A stretch of 5,762 nt of DNA from an uncultured Taibaiella sp. GTDB taxonomy: Bacteria; Bacteroidota; Bacteroidia; Chitinophagales; Chitinophagaceae. The notes beneath the pieces were generated by a model. The model ran no database searches. It was not told the DNA's origin and saw only the letters and a list, made by a program, of their open reading frames with translations. The translations under genes were made by a program, and so were the position numbers. The stretch is from contig CAMPJV010000182.1 in assembly GCA_946886975.1 (NCBI GenBank), forward strand, positions 1 through 5,762, read 5' to 3'. This document shows, in pieces, positions 1 through 5,636 of this stretch; within the stretch, counting starts at the first letter, position 1, and every line of letters begins with the position of its first letter.

Positions 1-42
1 TTATCAGTTCCGCTTGCCTTATTATCAACTTGTGTATCAATC

Positions 43-58
43 AGTTATTCAAATAACT
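43..58. promoter_or_regulatory. Perfect inverted repeat, 7-bp arms
   Basis: AGTTATT, a 2-base spacer (CA), then AATAACT form a perfect palindrome in an otherwise gene-free leader. It could be a protein-binding operator or a small RNA hairpin. No T-run follows on the plus strand, so it is not a good intrinsic terminator for a gene to the left. Its link to the SET gene 137 bases downstream is inference. Confidence 0.3.
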
Positions 59-90
59 CCCGACGGTTGACCTTGCCCATAAGACAATGA

Positions 91-108
91 TTTAGTGTTT
101 AGACTAAA
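91..108. promoter_or_regulatory. Nested direct and inverted repeat, operator-like
   Basis: The pentamer TTTAG occurs at 91-95 and again at 98-102, followed after one base by its inverse CTAAA at 104-108. The outer arms TTTAGT (91-96) and ACTAAA (103-108) are also a perfect inverted repeat. A direct repeat combined with a palindrome is a common shape for a dimeric regulator's binding site, but A/T-rich sequence produces such patterns by chance. No regulator can be named. Confidence 0.3.
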
Positions 109-123
109 GTTATAGAGAAAGGT

Positions 124-136
124 TTAAAGAAGTAAA
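124..136 (+). repeat. 13-base direct repeat, copy 1
   Basis: The 13-mer TTAAAGAAGTAAA here recurs exactly at 797-809, so the two copies bracket the SET gene. Copy 1 lies 58 bases before the SET start codon. Copy 2 overlaps the SET stop codon and lies 31 bases before the hydrolase start. It may be a shared leader motif, or a coincidence in A-rich sequence. Confidence 0.35.
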
Positions 137-161
137 GAAATAAGATAATATATATTGGCCC

Positions 162-176
162 GATGTTTTAAACATC
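162..176. promoter_or_regulatory. 15-base palindrome upstream of the SET gene
   Basis: GATGTTT, one T, then AAACATC form a perfect palindrome with 7-bp arms, ending 18 bases before the SET start codon. This position, inside or next to the expected 5' leader, suits an operator that blocks transcription or a short hairpin affecting translation. No clear -7 element TAnnTTTG is visible in 1-194. The nearest is a weak TATATTGG-like stretch ending about 158. Function is inferred from symmetry and position only. Confidence 0.35.
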
Positions 177-194
177 CTATATAGCTAACTCATT

Positions 195-800
195 ATGATA
201 CATCCTTCAACAGACTTAAGATTCATCAGCCCGGAAATAGGAATAGGAGTGGTTGCCACAGAATTCATTCCGAAGGGAACCATAACCTGGGCGTTCGATC
301 CACTGGACCAGGTGTTCACGCCAGACGACATGAACAGTATGAAGCCATTCTTCAGGAACTTTATAGATAAGTACACCTACAGGGACAGCGATGGAAATTA
401 TGTGCTCTGCTGGGACCATGCCCGGTTCGTGAACCATAGCTACCATTCAAACTGCATCTCTACCGCATACAATTTTGAGCTGGCTGTGCGGGACATATAC
501 CCAGGGGAGGAGCTGACAGACGACTATGGCTACTTGAATATTCCTGAACCATTTTATGCTATTCCAGAGCCTGGCAGCGACAGAAAATGCGTTATGCCTG
601 ATGACCTGCTCCGCTATCATGAACTATGGGATGCTCAACTGCGGAGTGCATTTAGCAGGTTCAATATTGTAGCGCAGCCCCTCAGTGACCTCATTGACCC
701 CGCGTTTGAAGAAAAAGTGAGATTGGTTGCGTCAGGCAAGGAAGAAATGGATTCGATCCTAAAGTGCTATTACGACCCCGACAACAGGATGGCAGCTTAA
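195..800 (+). CDS. Small SET-domain protein, putative protein-lysine methyltransferase
   Basis: The 201-residue product is a stand-alone SET domain with a helical C-terminal tail. The hallmarks appear in order. A GIG turn (residues 16-18) is followed by the ATEFIPKGT segment. The cofactor/pseudoknot motif RFVNHSYHSNC (77-87) resembles the usual RFxNHSCxPN, with Asn80 and His81 kept. GEELTDDYGY (104-113) supplies the expected catalytic Tyr111. SET enzymes transfer a methyl group from S-adenosylmethionine to protein lysines; the target of this one is unknown. Two motif positions are changed: Tyr83 for the usual Cys and Ser85 for the usual Pro. There is no signal peptide, so it should be cytoplasmic. 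The ATG at 195 is chosen because the next Met (residue 46) would remove the conserved N-terminal strand. The leader is A/T-rich with no Shine-Dalgarno sequence, as is normal in Bacteroidota. The hydrolase gene follows 40 bases downstream and may be co-transcribed. The family is firm; activity is inferred. Confidence 0.88.
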   Translation: MIHPSTDLRFISPEIGIGVVATEFIPKGTITWAFDPLDQVFTPDDMNSMKPFFRNFIDKYTYRDSDGNYVLCWDHARFVNHSYHSNCISTAYNFELAVRDIYPGEELTDDYGYLNIPEPFYAIPEPGSDRKCVMPDDLLRYHELWDAQLRSAFSRFNIVAQPLSDLIDPAFEEKVRLVASGKEEMDSILKCYYDPDNRMAA

Positions 801-809
801 AGAAGTAAA
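797..809 (+). repeat. 13-base direct repeat, copy 2
   Basis: This exact second copy of TTAAAGAAGTAAA (see 124-136) overlaps the stop codon of the SET gene (798-800). The rest lies in the 40-base gap before the hydrolase gene. That gap is very A/T-rich and shows no terminator hairpin and no TAnnTTTG promoter element, which favours read-through from the SET gene. Confidence 0.35.
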
Positions 810-840
810 AAAATCAGAGTTCTAATTCTAAATTATAATT

Positions 841-1686
841 ATGAAACAGCTATTCTCATTTGTCATTCTTATAATGGGTCTTCAATGCTCCTATTCGTCA
901 TCTGCACAAAGCTGCTGCTCCCAGGACGAGGGGTGGCTCGCAATGGCATCCACCAAGGAGTTTGAGGCTGCTCACCTGGCACCAGTCCCCTTTGAATTCA
1001 CACCACAGGGAAATGCCACTATGATCACATTCAATACCAGGGATGCGAAAGAGGGGCATGCTTACTACATTCCATCAGATAGGCCAACCAACAAGGTACT
1101 TCTGCTTTTCCACGAGTGGTGGGGACTGAATGACTATATAAAGAAGGAGGCGGAGCGATGGAGCAAACTGTTAGGGAATGTGGATGTGTATGCCGTAGAC
1201 CTCTATGACGGCAAGGTGGCAACAACAGCTGAAGAAGCAGGTAAGTTATCGAAGGGCCTGGATCCGAAGAGAGGCGAGAACATCGTAAGCGGCCTGCTGG
1301 CAAAAGCGGGAAGAGACAAAGAGATAGCTACAATGGGCTGGTGTATGGGAGGAAGCTGGGCGTTCACGGCAGCGGTGTTAGCCGGACAATCGGCAAGAGC
1401 GACAGTAATGTACTATGGATTCCCGGAAAAAGAGGCCAAGAGAATAAGACCTCTTAAGACCGATGTGCTATATATATGGGCTGCAAAGGACAAGTTCATA
1501 ACCAAGGAGGTTGTTACGGCCTTTCAAAAGAATGTAGAAGCAACAGGCAACAAGATGATATGGCATACGTTTGACGCGGACCATGCCTTTGCCAACCCGA
1601 GCAACCCTAAGCACAACGCGAAAGCCGAAGAAGAAGCAAGGGACATTACCTTAAAGTTCCTGAAGGAGAAACTTCAGATCGAGTAA
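841..1686 (+). CDS. Exported dienelactone hydrolase family protein
   Basis: The 281-residue product is an alpha/beta-hydrolase of the dienelactone hydrolase (DLH) family, whose members hydrolyse ester or lactone bonds with a Cys-Asp-His triad. The nucleophile is Cys168 in GWCMGG (166-171), the acid is Asp217 in WAAKD, and the base is His248 in DADHAFAN. Glu92 in FHEWWGLNDY matches the Glu that tunes the nucleophile in classical DLH. The N-terminus has a Lys, a hydrophobic stretch (about 4-15) and an SSA-Q site, so signal peptidase I probably cuts after Ala22. Cys16 is not in a proper lipobox. The enzyme should therefore be periplasmic or secreted, unlike cytoplasmic DLH of chlorocatechol degradation. 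The classical substrate-binding Arg four residues after the catalytic His is Asn252 here, so the substrate is probably not dienelactone. The gene lies 40 bases after the SET gene and converges on the PKD gene. Family is secure; substrate is unknown. Confidence 0.9.
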   Translation: MKQLFSFVILIMGLQCSYSSSAQSCCSQDEGWLAMASTKEFEAAHLAPVPFEFTPQGNATMITFNTRDAKEGHAYYIPSDRPTNKVLLLFHEWWGLNDYIKKEAERWSKLLGNVDVYAVDLYDGKVATTAEEAGKLSKGLDPKRGENIVSGLLAKAGRDKEIATMGWCMGGSWAFTAAVLAGQSARATVMYYGFPEKEAKRIRPLKTDVLYIWAAKDKFITKEVVTAFQKNVEATGNKMIWHTFDADHAFANPSNPKHNAKAEEEARDITLKFLKEKLQIE

Positions 1687-1700
1687 GCTTTTTAGTGCTA

Positions 1701-4226
1701 TTATCTTATAAGGATGAAATTACCCTTCAGGATATTCTCCTTCCTGGAATTGTCAATGTAGTACCTGGCCATGTAGCTGTAGGTACCGACCTCTGCCGGT
1801 ATTCCACCAAACTGTCCGTCCCATGCTGCGCCTGGCTTGTCTGATGAGAACACTTCCTGTCCCCAGCGATTGAAGACTGACAGTGCAAAGCCCTTTAGCG
1901 AACAGTCTTCGGGAAATATAGCACGAAACACGTCATTCCTCCCGTCACTATTTGGAGTAAATGCGTTTGGCACACTCACTTTGCAGTTGCAGGTATGTTC
2001 GGTGATAATGATCGTATCTGCGTTCCTACAGCCGTTAACATCCACCTCAAGCACATACGTCCCGCCTGACGAAATCTTTATCGAGGGAGTATTCTGTCCG
2101 CTGCTCCACAAATATCTGCCACCAGGCTCTTCATGCAAAGTCTGCAATACAAAAGCATGTTCTTCTGCACAAATCAAGGAATCAGCGCCAAGATTCACGT
2201 CTGGCGGATCACTTACAACTACATCCCGCTGAACTACCTGATCAGGGCAATGACCATACATAGCAGTAAGATTTACGGCATAACGACCGGGCATCGCGTA
2301 AGCATAATAAAAAGCAGCCTTATCCTGCATGGTGGACCCATCGCCCATTTCCCACCTGAGGCCTACATTTCCCTCCTTTGTATAGGAAGCCTGTACATTG
2401 ATTTCCTTGCCTGCACAGATAATGCTATCACTTAACGTGACCTCCACTGCGGGCATTGGGTCCACTACCAATTGTCTCACGAAAGAATCCACACATTTAT
2501 GAGCGTTCACTCCTGTGAGCCTTACGTTGTAGATTCCAGGCACCAGATATGTATGCTGAGCATCGACGGATGTCAGGTCCGTGCCGTTCTCAAGGCTCCA
2601 TAGAAAGTGTACCGGCCCTTTAGCAATATCATAAGCAGAGGTGTTGAGAAAGGCTACCATTTCACCCTGGCAAATAGTATCACTGCTGGCGGCGAAGGAA
2701 ACATCAAGGGTATTAATAAAGTCCAGTGTCCTGCTCATGCTGTCTGTACACGTTTCATTAGCACAGATAAGCTGGACTGTATAGCTGTTCTGTCCTGCGT
2801 AGGTATGCTGAGGGGCAGGAATCCCTGCCGAAGAACCATCACCAAATGTCCATGTAAAAAAAGTTGCTCCAGTAGACTGATCCTGGAATAACACAGTGTC
2901 CGTAGTACAATTATAGCGAGTCATGTATGTAAACGCAGCAGTTACCTTCCTGTCCTTCACAATCGTCCTGATGGTATCTCTCCACATACATCCTCCCTGG
3001 TTGGCCGGAGTTGAAACAGTGAGGACAAAACTGGTATCGGATAACGGAGCCACTACGGGATCTAATGAATTGCCACCAGTAATAACATATGCCGACGGCG
3101 TCCAATGATAGTTAAGGCTTATGCCACCTCCACCAGAGTGTGTGACCAACGCATGAAGCGTGTCCCTAAAACTACCGCAACCCTTGATTGTATCCAGGTC
3201 TTTGTCAAAGCTGATGGAGGCCGATGGAAGGATAAAGTTGAAAGTGTCGGTTATTGGGCCGCAGATAGAATTTGACTTCAGGAGTACCGTTGACGTAGCC
3301 TGGGTACTTACGGAATAGAGTGGCCCGGTTCCTGATACGATAGCTGGTCCTGATAGGACAGACCAGGTATACGGACCTTTTCCACCGGCAACAATGGTCT
3401 CTGTCATAGCCTTCGCACAATTGTAGAGACTAGTACTTACCCCAATGACCTCAGTATTGCAGCCAGAGCACTCTGCGAAATCAATAGGCGGCTTAGGCCA
3501 GGGCATCTGCACAGGCGGAGAAAAAGTAATAGCAGTACAGGTAATCTTTCCTCTAAAGAGATTGTTATTTACATGGTTAGTATAAAAGATCTCATCACCT
3601 ATAATAGAGAACCCTCCACCACCGTTCGTTGATGGTATGCCGATAAGCGGCCACATGCCGAGAAGATTGCCATTCTTATCATACTTTCTTAACCGCTGCT
3701 GACCTGACGTATTCAGCACATAAAAGTTTCCCCTGCAGTCGGCCACAAGGTCAGCAATACCATTAAAGGGTCCGGGAATCGTTACAATCGGCGAAGCATT
3801 AGTTGTTCCATCATACCTGTAAACTGTATTGGTGATAGGATCGATACTAAAAATAAGTCTCCCCCCCGCACCAATGTTGACAGCTGCGTTGGATCCAATG
3901 GAATGACCCGTATTGATCCAGTTGCCGTTGCTATAGTAGAAGTAGACTCCATTTCTTACCGTATAGAAAGTACTCCCTATTGCGGTTGAGTTCAGGGGAG
4001 CGCTTACAGCCAGGCCGGACGAAGTGGCCAGGTAAGGAATGGTATTCTTCACCGGATTGGATGCTGACAATGGCTGTGATGGATCATAATTATAGATACC
4101 TCCAGGGTCAAGATAATAGAGCATGGCATCACCAGCATCGCACTGCGGCAATTGCGCATACACATCCTGAAAATCTGCGGCAAGGGCGATTAGCAACCAT
4201 AAGAGACTATACTTCGTCAGGCTCAT
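1701..4226 (-). CDS. PKD-repeat surface protein with T9SS type B (CHU_C) sorting domain
   Basis: The 841-residue product is probably exported by Sec and then moved to the cell surface or medium by the type IX secretion system. A signal peptide covers about residues 1-24 (hydrophobic LLWLLIALAA, cut near VYA-Q). Residues 30-250 resemble a beta-propeller-like segment, with short recurring units such as VYRYDG, FYVLN and LRKYDKNGNLLG. PKD-like Ig folds follow at about 429-507 (FTWTFGDGS, HTYAGQNSYTVQL), 508-589 (FLWSLENGT, HTYLVPGIYNVRL) and 594-672 (RWEMGDGS, YAMPGRYAVNL). Another Ig-like unit is at 676-745 (YLWSSGQNTPSI, GTYVLEV). The end, 749-841, is the CHU_C domain: PNAFTPNSDGRNDVF, FNRWGQEVF, WDGQFGG and a final GNFILIR. 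Such proteins act as adhesins, glycan-binding proteins or gliding-associated surface factors. No enzymatic domain is visible. The start gives a proper signal peptide and no longer in-frame choice is evident. The export route is well supported; the role is not. Confidence 0.9.
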   Translation of the reverse strand: MSLTKYSLLWLLIALAADFQDVYAQLPQCDAGDAMLYYLDPGGIYNYDPSQPLSASNPVKNTIPYLATSSGLAVSAPLNSTAIGSTFYTVRNGVYFYYSNGNWINTGHSIGSNAAVNIGAGGRLIFSIDPITNTVYRYDGTTNASPIVTIPGPFNGIADLVADCRGNFYVLNTSGQQRLRKYDKNGNLLGMWPLIGIPSTNGGGGFSIIGDEIFYTNHVNNNLFRGKITCTAITFSPPVQMPWPKPPIDFAECSGCNTEVIGVSTSLYNCAKAMTETIVAGGKGPYTWSVLSGPAIVSGTGPLYSVSTQATSTVLLKSNSICGPITDTFNFILPSASISFDKDLDTIKGCGSFRDTLHALVTHSGGGGISLNYHWTPSAYVITGGNSLDPVVAPLSDTSFVLTVSTPANQGGCMWRDTIRTIVKDRKVTAAFTYMTRYNCTTDTVLFQDQSTGATFFTWTFGDGSSAGIPAPQHTYAGQNSYTVQLICANETCTDSMSRTLDFINTLDVSFAASSDTICQGEMVAFLNTSAYDIAKGPVHFLWSLENGTDLTSVDAQHTYLVPGIYNVRLTGVNAHKCVDSFVRQLVVDPMPAVEVTLSDSIICAGKEINVQASYTKEGNVGLRWEMGDGSTMQDKAAFYYAYAMPGRYAVNLTAMYGHCPDQVVQRDVVVSDPPDVNLGADSLICAEEHAFVLQTLHEEPGGRYLWSSGQNTPSIKISSGGTYVLEVDVNGCRNADTIIITEHTCNCKVSVPNAFTPNSDGRNDVFRAIFPEDCSLKGFALSVFNRWGQEVFSSDKPGAAWDGQFGGIPAEVGTYSYMARYYIDNSRKENILKGNFILIR

Positions 4227-4545
4227 AAAAACCTATTGAGTTATCAGTACCTTCTTGAAGACTGTATAAACTGAGTTGTGGTAAGTATCCCTAAGTCATT
4301 TTTCTGTAAGAAATCAGCCTTACCTCTACTGCACCTTCTACACCTAAGCCTTAATTGCTGACGCACACATGGCGACCATAAATCGGTGGGAAATCAATTA
4401 ACCGAATAACATGCGCTTGCATCATGGTAAGACGCACAAGGCGCAAAGAAGGTTGATAACCTGCACAGCTATTTGCTATCCATAATTCGCGGTAACTTAC
4501 TTATGTGCAATGAGAGGTATGAAGTTTTTCCTATTTTTATGACAA
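4227..4545. other. Gene-free region between the PKD gene and tRNA-Gly
   Basis: I see no convincing gene in these 319 bases. Leftward they must hold the promoter of the PKD gene, but no clear TAnnTTTG element is visible on the minus strand. An imperfect stem can be drawn between TGCGCTTG (4412-4419) and CAAGGCGCA (4437-4445) with one bulged G. A small palindrome GGTT-GAT-AACC lies at 4451-4461. Neither is followed by a T-run, so neither looks like an intrinsic terminator. The tRNA promoter is expected near the right end. Confidence 0.5.
4532..4539 (+). promoter_or_regulatory. Possible -7 element for tRNA-Gly
   Basis: TATTTTTA matches the Bacteroidota -7 consensus TAnnTTTG at all but the last base and lies six bases before the mature tRNA 5' end. 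That would leave almost no 5' leader to be processed. No good TTG-type -33 element lies upstream. This is a weak candidate. Confidence 0.2.
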
Positions 4546-4617
4546 GCGGAAATAGCTCAATGGTAGAGCATCAGTTTCCCAAACTGAAGGCTGCGGGTTC
4601 GATCCCCGTTTTCCGCT
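4546..4617 (+). tRNA. tRNA-Gly (anticodon CCC)
   Basis: The 72 bases fold as a complete cloverleaf. The acceptor stem is GCGGAAA (4546-4552) with TTTCCGC (4610-4616). The D stem is GCTC (4555-4558) with GAGC (4566-4569). The anticodon stem is TCAGT (4571-4575) with ACTGA (4583-4587) around the loop TTCCCAA. The T stem is GCGGG (4593-4597) with CCCGT (4605-4609) around TTCGATC. The anticodon is CCC (4578-4580), which reads GGG glycine codons. The discriminator T4617 is typical of bacterial tRNA-Gly. CCA is not encoded and must be added after transcription. The gene stands alone here; no second tRNA is visible beside it. Confidence 0.97.
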
Positions 4618-4653
4618 CTCTCACTTTTCACTTCACTTTCAGCGGCCAGGGTT

Positions 4654-4661
4654 TAGCTTTG
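4654..4661 (+). promoter_or_regulatory. -7 promoter element of the phosphorylase gene
   Basis: TAGCTTTG is an exact match to the Bacteroidota -7 consensus TAnnTTTG and ends 22 bases before the phosphorylase ATG. That predicts a transcript starting near 4667 with a leader of under 20 bases. No TTG-type -33 element is clear about 19 bases further up, so read-through from the tRNA could also contribute. Confidence 0.5.
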
Positions 4662-4683
4662 CTCCAATTTTAGCACAAAGAGT

Positions 4684-5520
4684 ATGACCTTGTTCGATAA
4701 GATACACGAAGCGTTAGCTTATATACGCTCCAGCATTGATAACGCTCACCCCAGTGCCGGCATCATTCTTGGCAGCGGCCTGGGAGGGCTTATAGATATT
4801 ATTCAGAAAACCGCGGAGATTAGCTACAGTGATATTCCCCATTTCACAGCATCGACGGTAGAAGGCCATGCCGGAAAGTTCGTATTTGGCACACTTGCCG
4901 GAAAACAGGTGGTGATGATGGCAGGACGTTTTCATTTCTACGAAGGCTACAATATGGAGCAGGTTACCTTTCCAATAAGGGTCATGAAGGCCCTTGGCGT
5001 TGAGACCCTCTTTGTGTCAAATGCAGCAGGTGGCATGCACAGAGACTATGTAGTTGGAGATCTTGTTATCATCAATGATCATATCAACCTTTTCCCGGAG
5101 CATCCCCTGCGAGGACCAAATGACGAACGGCTGGGCACACGTTTCCCGGACATGAGCGAGCCATATGACCTTGCCCTTGTAGATATGGCAAAACAGATCG
5201 CCGAGGAAAAGGAAATTAGGGTTCATACTGGTGTTTATGTGGGCCTGACGGGTCCGACCTTTGAAACCAGGGCAGAATACAACTGGCTGCATGTAATTGG
5301 CGGAGACGTAGTAGGCATGAGCACTGTACCTGAGGTAATCGTGGCGAGGCATGGGGACATGAAAGTCTTTGCAGCCAGTGTAGTGACAGACCTGGGAATA
5401 CGTGAAGAGCTGAATGTGATCACCCATGAGGAGGTGCTGGAGGCTGCAAATGCGGCAGCCCCCAAGTTAGCGGCCCTGGTGGAGGAGCTTGTAAGGAGGC
5501 TTCCGGCTGCCGGAAACTAA
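4684..5520 (+). CDS. Purine nucleoside phosphorylase, trimeric (PNP-I) family
   Basis: The 278-residue cytoplasmic enzyme cleaves purine (deoxy)nucleosides with phosphate to free base and (deoxy)ribose-1-phosphate in purine salvage. Its length is normal for the trimeric family (about 270-290). Motifs line up with human PNP at matching spacing. The phosphate site has Ser31 in GSGLGG, Arg82 and His84 in GRFHFYEGY, and Ala114 in SNAAGG. The sugar site has Tyr86, Met212 in GMSTVPEV and probably His248 in THEEVLEA. The base site has Phe193 and Glu194 in PTFETRAEY. One base-site residue differs: Asp236 (VVTDLG) lies where human PNP has Asn243, a position that controls 6-oxo versus 6-amino purine preference. 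MTA phosphorylases of the same fold also carry Asp there, but the GMSTVPEVIVARH segment reads as PNP. The ATG at 4684 sits just after a good -7 element and leaves the first helix intact. The family is sure; the exact base range is not. Confidence 0.95.
   Translation: MTLFDKIHEALAYIRSSIDNAHPSAGIILGSGLGGLIDIIQKTAEISYSDIPHFTASTVEGHAGKFVFGTLAGKQVVMMAGRFHFYEGYNMEQVTFPIRVMKALGVETLFVSNAAGGMHRDYVVGDLVIINDHINLFPEHPLRGPNDERLGTRFPDMSEPYDLALVDMAKQIAEEKEIRVHTGVYVGLTGPTFETRAEYNWLHVIGGDVVGMSTVPEVIVARHGDMKVFAASVVTDLGIREELNVITHEEVLEAANAAAPKLAALVEELVRRLPAAGN
5501..5515 (+). other. Stem-loop at the 3' end of the phosphorylase gene
   Basis: TTCCGG, a CTG loop and CCGGAA form a perfect 6-bp G/C-rich hairpin ending three bases before the stop codon. 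The sequence after it (ACTAACTTTC) lacks a real T-run, so it is a poor intrinsic terminator. It could stabilise the 3' end of the message or help attenuate transcription. It may also simply reflect the Pro-Ala-Ala-Gly codons. Confidence 0.3.
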
Positions 5521-5554
5521 CTTTCAGGCCCGCCAGCGAATCCCCGCTTTCGAT

Positions 5555-5562
5555 TAACTTTG
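5555..5562 (+). promoter_or_regulatory. -7 promoter element of the right-edge gene
   Basis: TAACTTTG is an exact match to TAnnTTTG. It lies in the 116-base gap between the phosphorylase stop and the next coding frame. A transcript starting near 5568 would have a leader of about 70 bases to the TTG at 5637, or about 36 bases to the blocked ATG at 5604. No TTG-type -33 element is visible upstream. Confidence 0.45.
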
Positions 5563-5636
5563 CAGGATGATAATTATTCCCACTGTGAAGCATCATACCG
5601 GGAATGGTATCAACCAGTAAATAAAACAACGAACCT

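Noticed and set aside
855..890. Lipoprotein signal at Cys16 of the hydrolase
   Set aside because: The residues before Cys16 are Gly-Leu-Gln, which does not fit a lipobox with a small residue at -1. The SSA-Q site downstream fits signal peptidase I better.
1837..2232. 131-codon open frame on the plus strand opposite the PKD gene
   Set aside because: It lies wholly antisense to the well-supported CHU_C and Ig coding region, and its translation is low-complexity Ser/Thr/Cys-rich with no recognisable domain. It is a shadow frame.
4546..4617. tRNA-Gly as an integration (att) site for a mobile element
   Set aside because: No duplicate of the tRNA 3' end and no integrase or other mobile gene is seen in the window. 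The flanks are a housekeeping gene and an ordinary gap.
4473..4673. 66-codon open frame spanning the tRNA
   Set aside because: Its middle is the tRNA-Gly cloverleaf, so it is not a coding gene.
5017..5427. 136-codon open frame on the minus strand inside the phosphorylase gene
   Set aside because: It is fully antisense to conserved PNP motifs and its translation has no recognisable family.
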